Source: Archangium sp. (GTDB lineage: Bacteria > Myxococcota > Myxococcia > Myxococcales > Myxococcaceae). From it: a stretch of 64,000 bases of DNA. The stretch spans positions 1 to 64,000 of the forward strand of contig JALHMW010000007.1 of NCBI GenBank assembly GCA_022843845.1, read 5' to 3'. Position 1 is the first letter of the stretch; every line of letters begins with the position of its first letter. The position numbers were made by a program, and so were the translations under genes. Shown here one piece after another: positions 49,225 to 58,999 of the stretch. Below the pieces are notes generated by a model, which was not told the DNA's origin, did not search any database, and saw only the letters and a list, made by a program, of their open reading frames with translations.

Positions 49225-49486
49225 CGGCCCGGTACCGTCGAACCAGCGTTCGCCACAGCTCGAGTGACTCCGGGCTCCGCGGTTCCTGGGCGGCCAGCGC
49301 CTTCGCTGCGTCAGGACGCGCGGTGATGATCGCCATCGCGTCTCGACACACCGACTCGAGGATCTTGCCGCGCTCCTCGAGCGACAGGCCCCGCAGCCCG
49401 GCCACGTCATCTTCGACTTCGTCCTTCAACGAACGACGGCGCTGGTCGAGGTGCTGCAGAAACCGCTGAGCCCGTGCTGACGCCAC
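49211..49486 (-). CDS. Small helical protein paired with the NTase gene
   Basis: The product has 91 residues and is helical throughout (QRFLQHLDQRRRSLKDEVEDDVAGLRGLSLEERGKILESVCRDAM). It is highly charged and has no signal. Its stop lies 14 bases past the ATG of the NTase gene, so the two are translated as a coupled pair. I do not recognise the family. An antitoxin or partner subunit is possible. Confidence 0.7.
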   Translation of the reverse strand: MASARAQRFLQHLDQRRRSLKDEVEDDVAGLRGLSLEERGKILESVCRDAMAIITARPDAAKALAAQEPRSPESLELWRTLVRRYRADGRD

Positions 49487-49509
49487 GTCTTCAAGCCTAC
49501 TCCAGCCGC

Positions 49510-49562
49510 AGAAAACACGACGGCCGGCGAAGCACCCGTCAGAGCGCCTCGTCGGCCGATGA
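49510..49562 (-). terminator. Possible terminator of rpsT
   Basis: On the minus strand CGGCCG...GGCG can pair with CGCC...GGCCG with a short bulge, and tcgtgttttct follows. It lies right after the rpsT stop. The stem is imperfect. Confidence 0.4.
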
Positions 49563-49582
49563 AGACCTTCAGGACCTGCTGG

Positions 49583-49873
49583 TTACTTCGCAGCCTTGGC
49601 GGCCGCGGGAGCCTTCTTCGTCGACAGGTTGTGGCCCATGCGGGACACGAGACGCGAAGCGCTCCTGGAGTGCAGCACGCCCTTCGAGGCGGCGCGGTCG
49701 ATGAGGCGGGTGGCGACCTTGACGGCCTCCTTCGCCTTCGCTTCGTCACCAGCGGCAGTCGCCTCGCGGGCCACCTTGAGGGCGGCGCGGAACTCGGCCT
49801 TGACATACGTGTTGCGCAGCTTGCGCTTGAGGGACTGGCGGTGTCGCTTGGCTGCAGAGACGGTGTTGGCCAC
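49583..49873 (-). CDS. rpsT: 30S ribosomal protein S20
   Basis: The product has 96 residues, basic and helical, starting MANTVSAAKRHRQSLKRKLRN, the standard S20 N-terminus, and containing IDRAASKGVLHSRSASRLVSRM. GAAGGAG lies about nine bases before the ATG. S20 binds the 5' and 3' minor domains of 16S rRNA. The C-terminus (STKKAPAAAKAAK) is alanine/lysine-rich, as in other high-GC species. It is downstream of mazG on the same strand (57-base gap). Confidence 0.98.
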   Translation of the reverse strand: MANTVSAAKRHRQSLKRKLRNTYVKAEFRAALKVAREATAAGDEAKAKEAVKVATRLIDRAASKGVLHSRSASRLVSRMGHNLSTKKAPAAAKAAK

Positions 49874-49930
49874 GGAAACAGCTCCTTCAAAAGTGAGAGT
49901 CGCGCCCCATATCGGCCATGGCGCAGGCGG

Positions 49931-50761
49931 TCAAGGCCGGTGCGCCGCCTTCGCTGCCTTCTCTTCGGCCTTCGCCTCGTCCCAGAACTGATCCATCACC
50001 TCGAGCGAGGCCTCTCCGAAGGGAATCCCCGCGGCGAGCAGCTTCTCCTCCACCCGGTGGAATCGGCTCGTGAAGCGCTTGTTCGTGCCGCGCAGCGCGT
50101 CTTCCGAGGGCGTGTTCAGCTTTCGGCCGAGGTTGGCGATCGCGAAGAGCACGTCACCCAGCTCGTGCTCGATGGCCAGGCGGTCTTTCGACTCGATGGC
50201 CTCGTCGAGCTCCTTCAACTCTTCGTCGATCTTCGCCTTCACGCCCTTCAAGTCGGGCCAGTCGAAGCCGATGCGCGAGGCCTTCTCGGTGAGGCGCTCG
50301 GCGCGCTGAAGGGCAGGGGCGGCGGTCGGCACGCCGTCGAGCACGCTCCCGGCCTTGCCCGTCTTCGCCTTGCGCTCGTCGGCCTTCAACTTCGCCCAGT
50401 TCTGCAGCACCTGCTCGGCGCCGTGCAGCCGCTCGGTGCCGAACACGTGGGGGTGCCGCCGCTCCAGCTTCTCGGCGATGGCGTTGGCGACGTCGGCGAG
50501 GGTGAACTCGCCTTTCTCCGACGCCAGCTGCGCGTGAAAGACGATCTGGAAGAGCAGATCGCCCAGCTCCTCGGCGAACGGCTTCCAGGGCCCGCCGTAG
50601 CCGACACGGTCCATCTCATCGAGCACCTCGTAGGTCTCTTCGACCAGGTACGGGCGCAGGCTGAGCAGGTCCTGCTCCTTGTCCCAGGGACAGCCGTCAG
50701 GCGCCCGCAGGCGACGCATCACTTCCACCAACCGCTCCACGGCGGCGCCGATGTCCGACAT
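49931..50761 (-). CDS. mazG: Nucleoside triphosphate pyrophosphohydrolase MazG
   Basis: The product has 276 residues and contains two MazG domains in tandem, as in E. coli MazG. Metal ligands: EETYEVLDEMD and EELGDLLFQIVFHAQ in the first (residues about 38-75), EELKELDEAIE and EHELGDVLFAIANL in the second. CPWDKEQ near the start is the usual first motif. MazG hydrolyses NTPs to NMP and PPi and lowers (p)ppGpp. A promoter CCGACA-N17-TACAGC lies just upstream (50769-50797) with no ribosome site. Confidence 0.96.
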   Translation of the reverse strand: MSDIGAAVERLVEVMRRLRAPDGCPWDKEQDLLSLRPYLVEETYEVLDEMDRVGYGGPWKPFAEELGDLLFQIVFHAQLASEKGEFTLADVANAIAEKLERRHPHVFGTERLHGAEQVLQNWAKLKADERKAKTGKAGSVLDGVPTAAPALQRAERLTEKASRIGFDWPDLKGVKAKIDEELKELDEAIESKDRLAIEHELGDVLFAIANLGRKLNTPSEDALRGTNKRFTSRFHRVEEKLLAAGIPFGEASLEVMDQFWDEAKAEEKAAKAAHRP

Positions 50762-50768
50762 GGCGCAG

Positions 50769-50797
50769 GCTGTAGCACGCTCGTCGGGGCATGTCGG
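50769..50797 (-). promoter_or_regulatory. Candidate promoter of mazG
   Basis: On the minus strand CCGACA (plus 50792-50797) and TACAGC (plus 50769-50774) are spaced by 17 bases. The -10 ends seven bases before the mazG ATG (50761), so the transcript would be leaderless. Confidence 0.4.
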
Positions 50798-50852
50798 AGC
50801 GACGAAAAACAGGGAGCGTGCCGCGTCGTGAGCTACATTCCTTTCTGTCTGC

Positions 50853-52973
50853 ATGAGAACCTTCGCGTGCGCCTGCATGCTTCTGGCGGCCTCCGCCGCC
50901 CTCGCTCAGGTCGAGCTGGTCGACCCTGACGCGCCCGCGTTGCGGGCTCCGCAGAAGAAGCCGATCGACGTGGTCGACCCGAGCGAAGAGCGCGAGGACG
51001 AAGACACCCAGACTGCGACGCCGAAGGCGGGCACGGTCGCCGGGCCCGCGAAGAAGCCCGACGCCGGCGTCCCCGCCAAAGACATGAAGGCCGCGCTGGC
51101 AGCGAGGCCCGAGCGCCCACCTCCGCCGTCCATCAACGCCCGTGAGATCAGCGACGCCGATCTCGAGCTGGCGTGGAGCGTGTGGCGCGAGGCCAACCAG
51201 AAGACGGGCACCGACATCAAGGGCGAGCAGGTCGCGCGACAGCGCCTGCTGGACCTCAAAGAGGAGATCGGCGCCTCGAACATGGACACATGGGCCATCG
51301 GCCTCCTGCGCGCTGCCGAGGCCCACGAGGTGGCCGGAGACTCGGGCGGCGCCGTCGAGATCGCCCGCAGCGCGACGTTGCTCGCGCCCGACCTGCCCTC
51401 GACGTGGGTGGGGCTGACGCGCGTCTACTTTCGCGGCGACCCGTCTGACTTCGGCCGCTTCCTCGGCTCGCTCAAGAACGCCGTCGTCACCCAGGCCAGC
51501 GACCCGCGCTTCGGTCGTGCCGCCATCACCGACCTGACGACGACGCTCCTGTTCGCGCTCGTCATCACGACCATCGTGCTGCTCATCGTGTTGACGGTGC
51601 GGCGGGGCTTCTACGCGCTCTACGACTTCCACTTCCTCTTCCCCCGCGTCGCCTCGCGCTGGCAGACGGGCGCGCTGGCGGTGGTGCTGCTGGCGCTGCC
51701 CGTCGTCTTCAGGCTCGGCCTCGTGCCGGTGCTGTTGACCGTCTTCTTCGCGCTCGCGCTCTACCTGTCGACCGGTGAGCGTGTCGTCGTCGCGGTGCTC
51801 ATCGCGGCGCTCGGGCTCGTCCCCTCGGCGGCCTCACTCGTGGTCGAGCACTTCGCCTTCGCGGGCACGCGCGCAGAGCAGCTCTACCTGCTGGAGCGGG
51901 GTGGCACCGGGCTCGAGCCGCTCGCCGCCGAGCTCACCCAGCTCGCCAGTGAGGACAAGGCCTCGTACGCCGAGTTGATGGCGCTGGGGCGCTACGAGCT
52001 GCGTCGCGGCCGTACGGAGGCCGCCTCGAAGACCTTCAAGAAGGCGCTCAACATCACCCCCAACGATCCCGCCGCGCGGGTGAACCTGGGCATGGCGATG
52101 GTGATCATCGGCGACCTCGAGAACCCTCGCGCCCTCTTCGAGGAGGCCGGCAAGCAGGTCCCGTCGATGCCCCAGGCACCCTACAACCTCGGCCGGCTCT
52201 ACCAACGCCGCGTCGCCCTCTACGGCGACAAGGTCTCGGGAGAGGTCGACAAGATCTCCCAGGCCCTGTTCTCGGCTCGCACCCTCGACCCATCGTTCGC
52301 GTTGCTCTCGAAGGACGCCGACGGCACGCCCCGCTCGCTCGCCGCCAACGTGTACCTGCAGTCGGTGCCGCTGCCGATGAACGACCTGATGGCCGACGCG
52401 AAGGCCCCCGATGCGGCGCGGCGCGTGAAGAGCCAGGTGCTCCAGCTGTTGATGGGTGAAGTGAACGAGACGCTCGCGATGCTGTACCCCGGCCTGCTCG
52501 CGCTGCTGGTGTTGGGCTTCGGCTTCCTCTCGAGCTCGATTCACGCGGCGCGCAGCTGCAACAAGTGCGGCCGGCCGGTGAGCAGGCGCGGCGACCCCGA
52601 CGTCTCGGTGGGCAGCCTGATGTGTACGCAGTGCGTGAACGTGTTCGCGAAGAAGAACGTCGCGGCGCCGTCGCTGAAGGTCCGCAAGCAGCTCGAGGTG
52701 GCCCGGTACCAGAGCCGCATGGAGCGCACCGGCTCGATCCTCGGCTTCATCTGCTCCGGCATGGGCCACGTCTTCGCCGGCTTCCCGGCGCGCGGCACGC
52801 TCTACGGCTTCGTCTTCATCTCGTTGCTCACGGCGCTGGTGCTGCGCAACGGCGTGGTGCGGACGCCCTTCGAGCCGCTCCCCCTGCTGGTGCGCCTGGT
52901 GCCGGTGGGGCTCGCCCTGGTGGTCCTCTACGTCCTCACCCTGCGCGGCCTGCGCAAGAAGCAGGGGAGCTAG
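50853..52973 (+). CDS. TPR membrane protein with zinc-ribbon-like segment
   Basis: The product has 706 residues with a signal peptide (MRTFACACMLLAASAALAQ). Residues about 25-100 are Pro/Asp/Lys-rich. Four or five hydrophobic segments are at about residues 225-320 (TTTLLFALVITTIVLLIVL and others). TPR-like helices follow at about 350-450 (ELMALGRYELRRGRTEAASKTFKKALNITPNDPAARVNLG). A further membrane segment (LLALLVLGFGFLSSSIH) precedes a four-Cys zinc ribbon (CNKCGRPV ... CTQCVNVF) and two more membrane spans near the end. It precedes the PATAN protein by three bases. Function unknown; an assembly or signalling platform is inferred. Confidence 0.8.
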   Translation: MRTFACACMLLAASAALAQVELVDPDAPALRAPQKKPIDVVDPSEEREDEDTQTATPKAGTVAGPAKKPDAGVPAKDMKAALAARPERPPPPSINAREISDADLELAWSVWREANQKTGTDIKGEQVARQRLLDLKEEIGASNMDTWAIGLLRAAEAHEVAGDSGGAVEIARSATLLAPDLPSTWVGLTRVYFRGDPSDFGRFLGSLKNAVVTQASDPRFGRAAITDLTTTLLFALVITTIVLLIVLTVRRGFYALYDFHFLFPRVASRWQTGALAVVLLALPVVFRLGLVPVLLTVFFALALYLSTGERVVVAVLIAALGLVPSAASLVVEHFAFAGTRAEQLYLLERGGTGLEPLAAELTQLASEDKASYAELMALGRYELRRGRTEAASKTFKKALNITPNDPAARVNLGMAMVIIGDLENPRALFEEAGKQVPSMPQAPYNLGRLYQRRVALYGDKVSGEVDKISQALFSARTLDPSFALLSKDADGTPRSLAANVYLQSVPLPMNDLMADAKAPDAARRVKSQVLQLLMGEVNETLAMLYPGLLALLVLGFGFLSSSIHAARSCNKCGRPVSRRGDPDVSVGSLMCTQCVNVFAKKNVAAPSLKVRKQLEVARYQSRMERTGSILGFICSGMGHVFAGFPARGTLYGFVFISLLTALVLRNGVVRTPFEPLPLLVRLVPVGLALVVLYVLTLRGLRKKQGS

Positions 52974-52976
52974 GCC

Positions 52977-54146
52977 ATGGCGCTCAAGGGCACGCTCAAG
53001 GACTTCGGCATCGCCGACATCCTCCAGCTGATCGGGCAGCAGCAGAAGACGGGCATTCTCTCGCTCACCAACAAGGGTGAGAGCGTCAACGTTTCGTTCA
53101 AGGACGGCAACATCGTTCGTGCCGAGTCGACCTCGCGCAACCGCAAGGATCTGATCGGCTCGATGCTGATGGTGGCGAACCTGATCACCGAGGCGCAGCT
53201 CGAGTTCGCGCTCGAGACGCAGAAACGAACGCTCCAGCGGCTGGGCGACGTGCTCGTGGGGCAGGGCAGCGTGTCGCTCGAGAAGTTCAGGAGCATGGTG
53301 GCGCTGCAGACCAGCGAGACGCTCTTCAAGCTCTTCGCCTGGAAGTCGGGCCACTACGCGTTCGAAGTGCACGACGTCGAAGTCGAGAGCGCCTTCACCC
53401 CGCTGCGCGCCGAGTCGGTGCTGATGGAGGGCTTCAGGCGCGTCGATGAGTGGCCGGTGGTGAAGAAGCGCATCACCTCGGACTCGATGACGTTCGAGAA
53501 GATCAAGGAGCTGCCGCCCCCCGCCCTGCAGAAGGACGACTTCGACGACGCCCTCGACGACGCGTTCGCCGAAGAGAAGAAGGAGATCAACAAGGGTGAG
53601 TTCCAGTCGGTCGGTGACAACGAGCGCCGCGTCTACGAGGCGATCGCGCCCGGCCGCACCGTCACGCGCATCATCGAGCTGTCGATGCTGGGTGAGTTCG
53701 AGACCTCGAAGGCGCTCTGCAACCTCATCAACCTCGAGTACTGCAAAGGCAACGCGCCGGCTGGTGAGTCGTCGGTGCCGGGCCGGCCGTCGCGGGTCAA
53801 GACGCTGGCCGGCGCCCTGGGCCGCATCGCCGTCTCGATGCTGGTGGTGGGCGCGCTGCTGTTCCTCTTCACGCGCGTCGACTTCGCGACCTTCCGCCTC
53901 GGCGGCTCGGGCGGCACCACGTACACCGACCCCGCGGCGCAGCGGTTTGCCTCGCGTTCCCAGATGACCCGGCTGTCGACGGCGCTCGAGGTCTATCGGC
54001 TGGAGCGGGGCACGCTCCCCGACGGCCTCGGGCAGCTGGTCGAAGCCGGCATCGTCAACGCCGACGACGTGCACTACCCGTGGCGCGACGACTACTACTA
54101 CCGCCGCGATGGCGCGACGTACGTGCTCCTGCCGCCCCTGCGCTAA
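52977..54146 (+). CDS. DUF4388 (PATAN) protein fused to a pseudopilin-like C-terminal domain
   Basis: The product has 389 residues. The N-terminal DUF4388/PATAN domain (residues about 1-155) opens with MALKGTLKDFGIADILQLIGQ and contains KTGILSLTNKGESVNVSFKDGNIVRAES; such domains occur in myxobacterial signalling proteins. A linker with Asp/Glu (about 185-215) leads to a membrane segment near residue 285 (IAVSMLVVGALLFLFTRV). The last 70 residues (QMTRLSTALEVYRLERGTLPDGLGQLVEAGIVN ... YPWRDDYYYRRDG) are like the type II secretion pseudopilin GspG. The order cytoplasmic PATAN, one membrane span, periplasmic GspG-like domain is unusual. It follows the TPR gene immediately, so the two probably act together. 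Confidence 0.87.
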   Translation: MALKGTLKDFGIADILQLIGQQQKTGILSLTNKGESVNVSFKDGNIVRAESTSRNRKDLIGSMLMVANLITEAQLEFALETQKRTLQRLGDVLVGQGSVSLEKFRSMVALQTSETLFKLFAWKSGHYAFEVHDVEVESAFTPLRAESVLMEGFRRVDEWPVVKKRITSDSMTFEKIKELPPPALQKDDFDDALDDAFAEEKKEINKGEFQSVGDNERRVYEAIAPGRTVTRIIELSMLGEFETSKALCNLINLEYCKGNAPAGESSVPGRPSRVKTLAGALGRIAVSMLVVGALLFLFTRVDFATFRLGGSGGTTYTDPAAQRFASRSQMTRLSTALEVYRLERGTLPDGLGQLVEAGIVNADDVHYPWRDDYYYRRDGATYVLLPPLR

Positions 54147-54182
54147 CCGTCAGGCCTTCGCCGTCGGCCCGTCTTCCGGGCC

Positions 54183-55319
54183 ATGCCTGACTTGCGTGCA
54201 CCCGAAACAATGCGTTACCCGTCGACTTCTCTCTTCGACCGGAGCGCCCCCCTTCAGATGAAGTCCATGCACGTTGATCTGGCCGACACCGACATCGCCA
54301 GAACGCTCGCGGGTGCGCAGAACGAAAACCTCAAGCTCGTGGAGCGACGGCTGGGCGTCAAAGTCGGCCAACGCGGCACCGAGCTGCACCTGTCGGGTCC
54401 TGACGCGGCGGTGTCGAGCGCGGTGAAGCTCCTCGAGGGGCTGGCCAGCGCGCTCAAGAGCGGCCGCTCGGTCTACCGGGAAGACGTCGAGCAGGCGCTC
54501 AAGGCCATGGGGCAGGGCGGCGACGAGAACCTGCGCGCGTTGACGCTCTCTCCGATTCTCACCCAGCGCAGCGGCCGGCACATCACCCCGCGCAGCCTCG
54601 CGCAGCAGGGCTACGTCGATCTCATCCGCACCAATGACGTGGTGTTCGGCCTCGGCCCCGCCGGCACCGGCAAGACGTACCTCGCGATGGCGATGGCGGT
54701 GCAGGCGCTCACCGAGCGCAAGGTGAAGCGCATCGTGCTCGCGCGCCCAGCCGTCGAGGCGGGCGAGAAGCTCGGGTTCCTGCCGGGCGATCTCGCCGAG
54801 AAGGTGAACCCGTACCTGCGGCCGCTCTACGACGCCCTCAACGACATGATGGAGCCGGAGCGCGCCGCGGCGCTGCTCGAGCAGAACATCATCGAGGTCG
54901 CGCCCCTGGCCTTCATGCGCGGCCGCACGCTGAACGACTGCTTCGCCATTCTCGATGAGGCGCAGAACACCACCGTCGAGCAGATGAAGATGTTCCTCAC
55001 CCGCATCGGGTACCACTCCCGCGCGGTGGTGACGGGCGACGTGACGCAGATCGATCTGCCGACCGGCAAGCAGTCGGGCCTGGTGCACGCGCAGCGCATT
55101 CTGCAGGGCGTCGAAGGCATCGCCTTCAACCACTTCACCGACGTCGACGTCGTGAGACACCCCGTCGTGGCCGAGGTGATCAAGGCCTACGCCCGTGATG
55201 ATCGCGGAGAGGCGCCGCTGGAGTTCGAGGCACGCCCGTCACGTCCCGGGAGCCCTCGCGCCTCGTCGCCGCGGCCATCGGCGCCTCGAGGCCCGCTGAG
55301 CAACCCGAACCTGCCCTGA
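54183..55319 (+). CDS. phoH: PhoH-family ATPase
   Basis: The product has 378 residues (alternative ATGs at 54210 and 54258). An N-terminal KH-like part (about 25-110: LVERRLGVKVGQRGTELHLSGP) is followed by the PhoH ATPase with Walker A GPAGTGKT near residue 158, ARPAVEAGEKLGFLPGDL, and Walker B ILDEAQN near 257, then TGDVTQIDLP. This is the PhoL/YbeZ-type arrangement. The usual neighbour ybeY is not present. The C-terminal 40 residues are Pro/Arg/Ser-rich. RNA helicase or ATPase function in rRNA quality control is inferred from family. Confidence 0.94.
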   Translation: MPDLRAPETMRYPSTSLFDRSAPLQMKSMHVDLADTDIARTLAGAQNENLKLVERRLGVKVGQRGTELHLSGPDAAVSSAVKLLEGLASALKSGRSVYREDVEQALKAMGQGGDENLRALTLSPILTQRSGRHITPRSLAQQGYVDLIRTNDVVFGLGPAGTGKTYLAMAMAVQALTERKVKRIVLARPAVEAGEKLGFLPGDLAEKVNPYLRPLYDALNDMMEPERAAALLEQNIIEVAPLAFMRGRTLNDCFAILDEAQNTTVEQMKMFLTRIGYHSRAVVTGDVTQIDLPTGKQSGLVHAQRILQGVEGIAFNHFTDVDVVRHPVVAEVIKAYARDDRGEAPLEFEARPSRPGSPRASSPRPSAPRGPLSNPNLP

Positions 55320-55510
55320 CCGCCTCGTCTCCCGACGCACACGGGCGCTGATCACCCCGGTGCTCACGTGGAGCGGACAGGTGCCCTCACTTGGCTCCAA
55401 ACCACCCTCCAAGTCCATGATGTTGCATGGCGAATCCGCGGCGCGACGAATGCACTGGTCTGCCAGTCGCTGCATCTCGTCGTGGCTGGAAACACACACG
55501 GAGGTCGCTC

Positions 55511-55903
55511 ATGCGGTCCATCCTCGTTGCGGTCCTGTTTCTCGTCGGCTGTGACCGTGCCAGTGAACGTCCGGCGGCTCTCCCCGCCCCCGTCGCCGTC
55601 ACGACCTGCGCGTCGATCGACGGCGAGCGGCTCGGGCAGTTGCCCCTCACGGTGGCCCTCGGCGACGAGGCCATCGCCTTCGCCGAGTGGAGCGTTCCCG
55701 ACGAGCAGTCGACCGACGTGGTTGGCTTCGCGGCCCACCTTCCTGCCGACGTCACCTTCACCGTGAAGGCCGGCGACGACGAGTTCCACAGCGCCTCGCC
55801 CCGCTGGCTGAACCCGCGCGGCGTTTCGGGCCCGAAGGTTCGCCCGGTCGAGCGCATCACCTTCTGCCGCACTGCGCTTCCGCAGGTCGTGGCGTTGCGC
55901 TGA
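55511..55903 (+). CDS. Small lipoprotein
   Basis: ATG 55511 has GGAGG (55500-55504) at six bases. The product has 130 residues with lipobox LVGC (MRSILVAVLFLVGCDRAS). The mature part is beta-rich with one more Cys pair (TTCASIDGERLG, TFCRTALPQ). I do not recognise a family. It lies alone between phoH and rpsO; the 191 bases before it hold nothing I can name. Confidence 0.7.
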   Translation: MRSILVAVLFLVGCDRASERPAALPAPVAVTTCASIDGERLGQLPLTVALGDEAIAFAEWSVPDEQSTDVVGFAAHLPADVTFTVKAGDDEFHSASPRWLNPRGVSGPKVRPVERITFCRTALPQVVALR

Positions 55904-55922
55904 GCCTGATCAGCACCATCGA

Positions 55923-55951
55923 TTGACCTGTGTGGCACGCCGGCATACAAG
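55923..55951 (+). promoter_or_regulatory. Sigma-70-like promoter of rpsO
   Basis: TTGACC (55923-55928), a 17-base spacer and TACAAG (55946-55951). The predicted start near 55958 gives a leader of about 80 bases before the rpsO ATG (56038). The -10 hexamer is the same as that of leuS. Confidence 0.6.
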
Positions 55952-56037
55952 CCGCGCGCCTCCGCCGTTTCTCGGAAGAGGCCCACCCGGTCTGCACCCC
56001 TCCGCGGACCCGGGCGGATTGATTCCGCGGAGCGGGA

Positions 56038-56328
56038 ATGAACGAGAAGCACATGTCGGTGTCGGTTGACGTCGAAAAGAAGGCAGAGCTGGTCGCGAAG
56101 TACCGGACCCACGAGAAGGACACCGGGTCTCCTGAGGTGCAGGTCGCGCTGCTGTCCGAGCGCATCACCCACCTCACCGAGCACTTCAAGGGCCACAAGA
56201 AGGATCACCACAGCCGTCGCGGTCTGCTGAAGCTGGTCGGTCAGCGCCGTCGCCTGCTGGACTACCTCAAGGACAAGAGCGCCGATCGGTACAAGAAGCT
56301 GATCGACGGACTCGGCATCCGCAAGTAA
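56038..56328 (+). CDS. rpsO: 30S ribosomal protein S15
   Basis: The product has 96 residues (an internal ATG at 56053, [10 protein letters not shown], is an alternative start). S15 signatures: [49 protein letters not shown] and [16 protein letters not shown]15 nucleates the central domain of 16S rRNA. GGAGCGGGA precedes the ATG. The rpsO-pnp order is the classical one. A hairpin at 56344-56371 separates the two genes. Confidence 0.98.
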   Translation: MNEKHMSVSVDVEKKAELVAKYRTHEKDTGSPEVQVALLSERITHLTEHFKGHKKDHHSRRGLLKLVGQRRRLLDYLKDKSADRYKKLIDGLGIRK

Positions 56329-56343
56329 AGCCGGTGATGAACG

Positions 56344-56371
56344 AAGGGCGTCGGGTGGTCCGGCGCCCTTT
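56344..56371 (+). terminator. Terminator/attenuator between rpsO and pnp
   Basis: AAGGGCGTCGG pairs with CCGGCGCCCTT around a short loop, followed by TTTGTCGTTT. It is a good rho-independent candidate. Confidence 0.75.
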
Positions 56372-56555
56372 GTCGTTTCGGCAGTGAACGTCGTATCGGA
56401 ACTCCTCGCGGCAGATTTCTCGGCTTGGTTTTCTGTTCGGAGCAGCTGAAGCACTTCGGCTGCCACGATCAGGGATCCAGACGAGACAGACCGCGCGGAG
56501 CTCCGCCAACCGGTGAGCCGGGAGCCCGGCCGCCACACCCAAGGAGCAGTTCCCA

Positions 56556-58715
<2,160 letters not shown>

Positions 58716-58744
58716 GCCACAGGTTCTGCTGAAGGCAGTCGATG

Positions 58745-58778
58745 CGGCCCGCTCCCCTCGTTGCAGGTGGGCGGGCCG
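58745..58778 (+). terminator. Rho-independent-type terminator after pnp
   Basis: CGGCCCGC (58745-58752) pairs with GCGGGCCG (58771-58778); the tail is tcgtcgttg. The 222 bases from here to the histidine kinase stop (58779-58999) hold no gene I can support. Confidence 0.65.
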
Positions 58779-58999
58779 TCGTCGTTGCGGGTCAGGGAGC
58801 GGGGCAGCGAACCGGGTGGGGCTTCCTGCGACCGGGTGTACGTCGGTCAGTCGAGCGCGACTGCCTCCGACGGGTCTGGCAAAGAGACGGGACGGCGCTT
58901 CGTCTGCGAGGCCGCCGCAATCCGAGTCAGCCACGACTCGAACGCGCTCCTGCGGACGTTCAGCGCCTTCAGAGGTTCAGACGGCTGCTGCCCAGGTCG

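Noticed and set aside
51834-54074. Long minus-strand frame opposite the TPR and PATAN genes
   Set aside because: It is a shadow of high-GC coding sequence with Arg/Leu/His bias and no domain; the plus-strand genes have signal peptides, membrane segments and ribosome-linked spacing.
58779-58999. Plus-strand open frames after pnp
   Set aside because: They continue antisense through the histidine kinase gene and show no domain or ribosome site.
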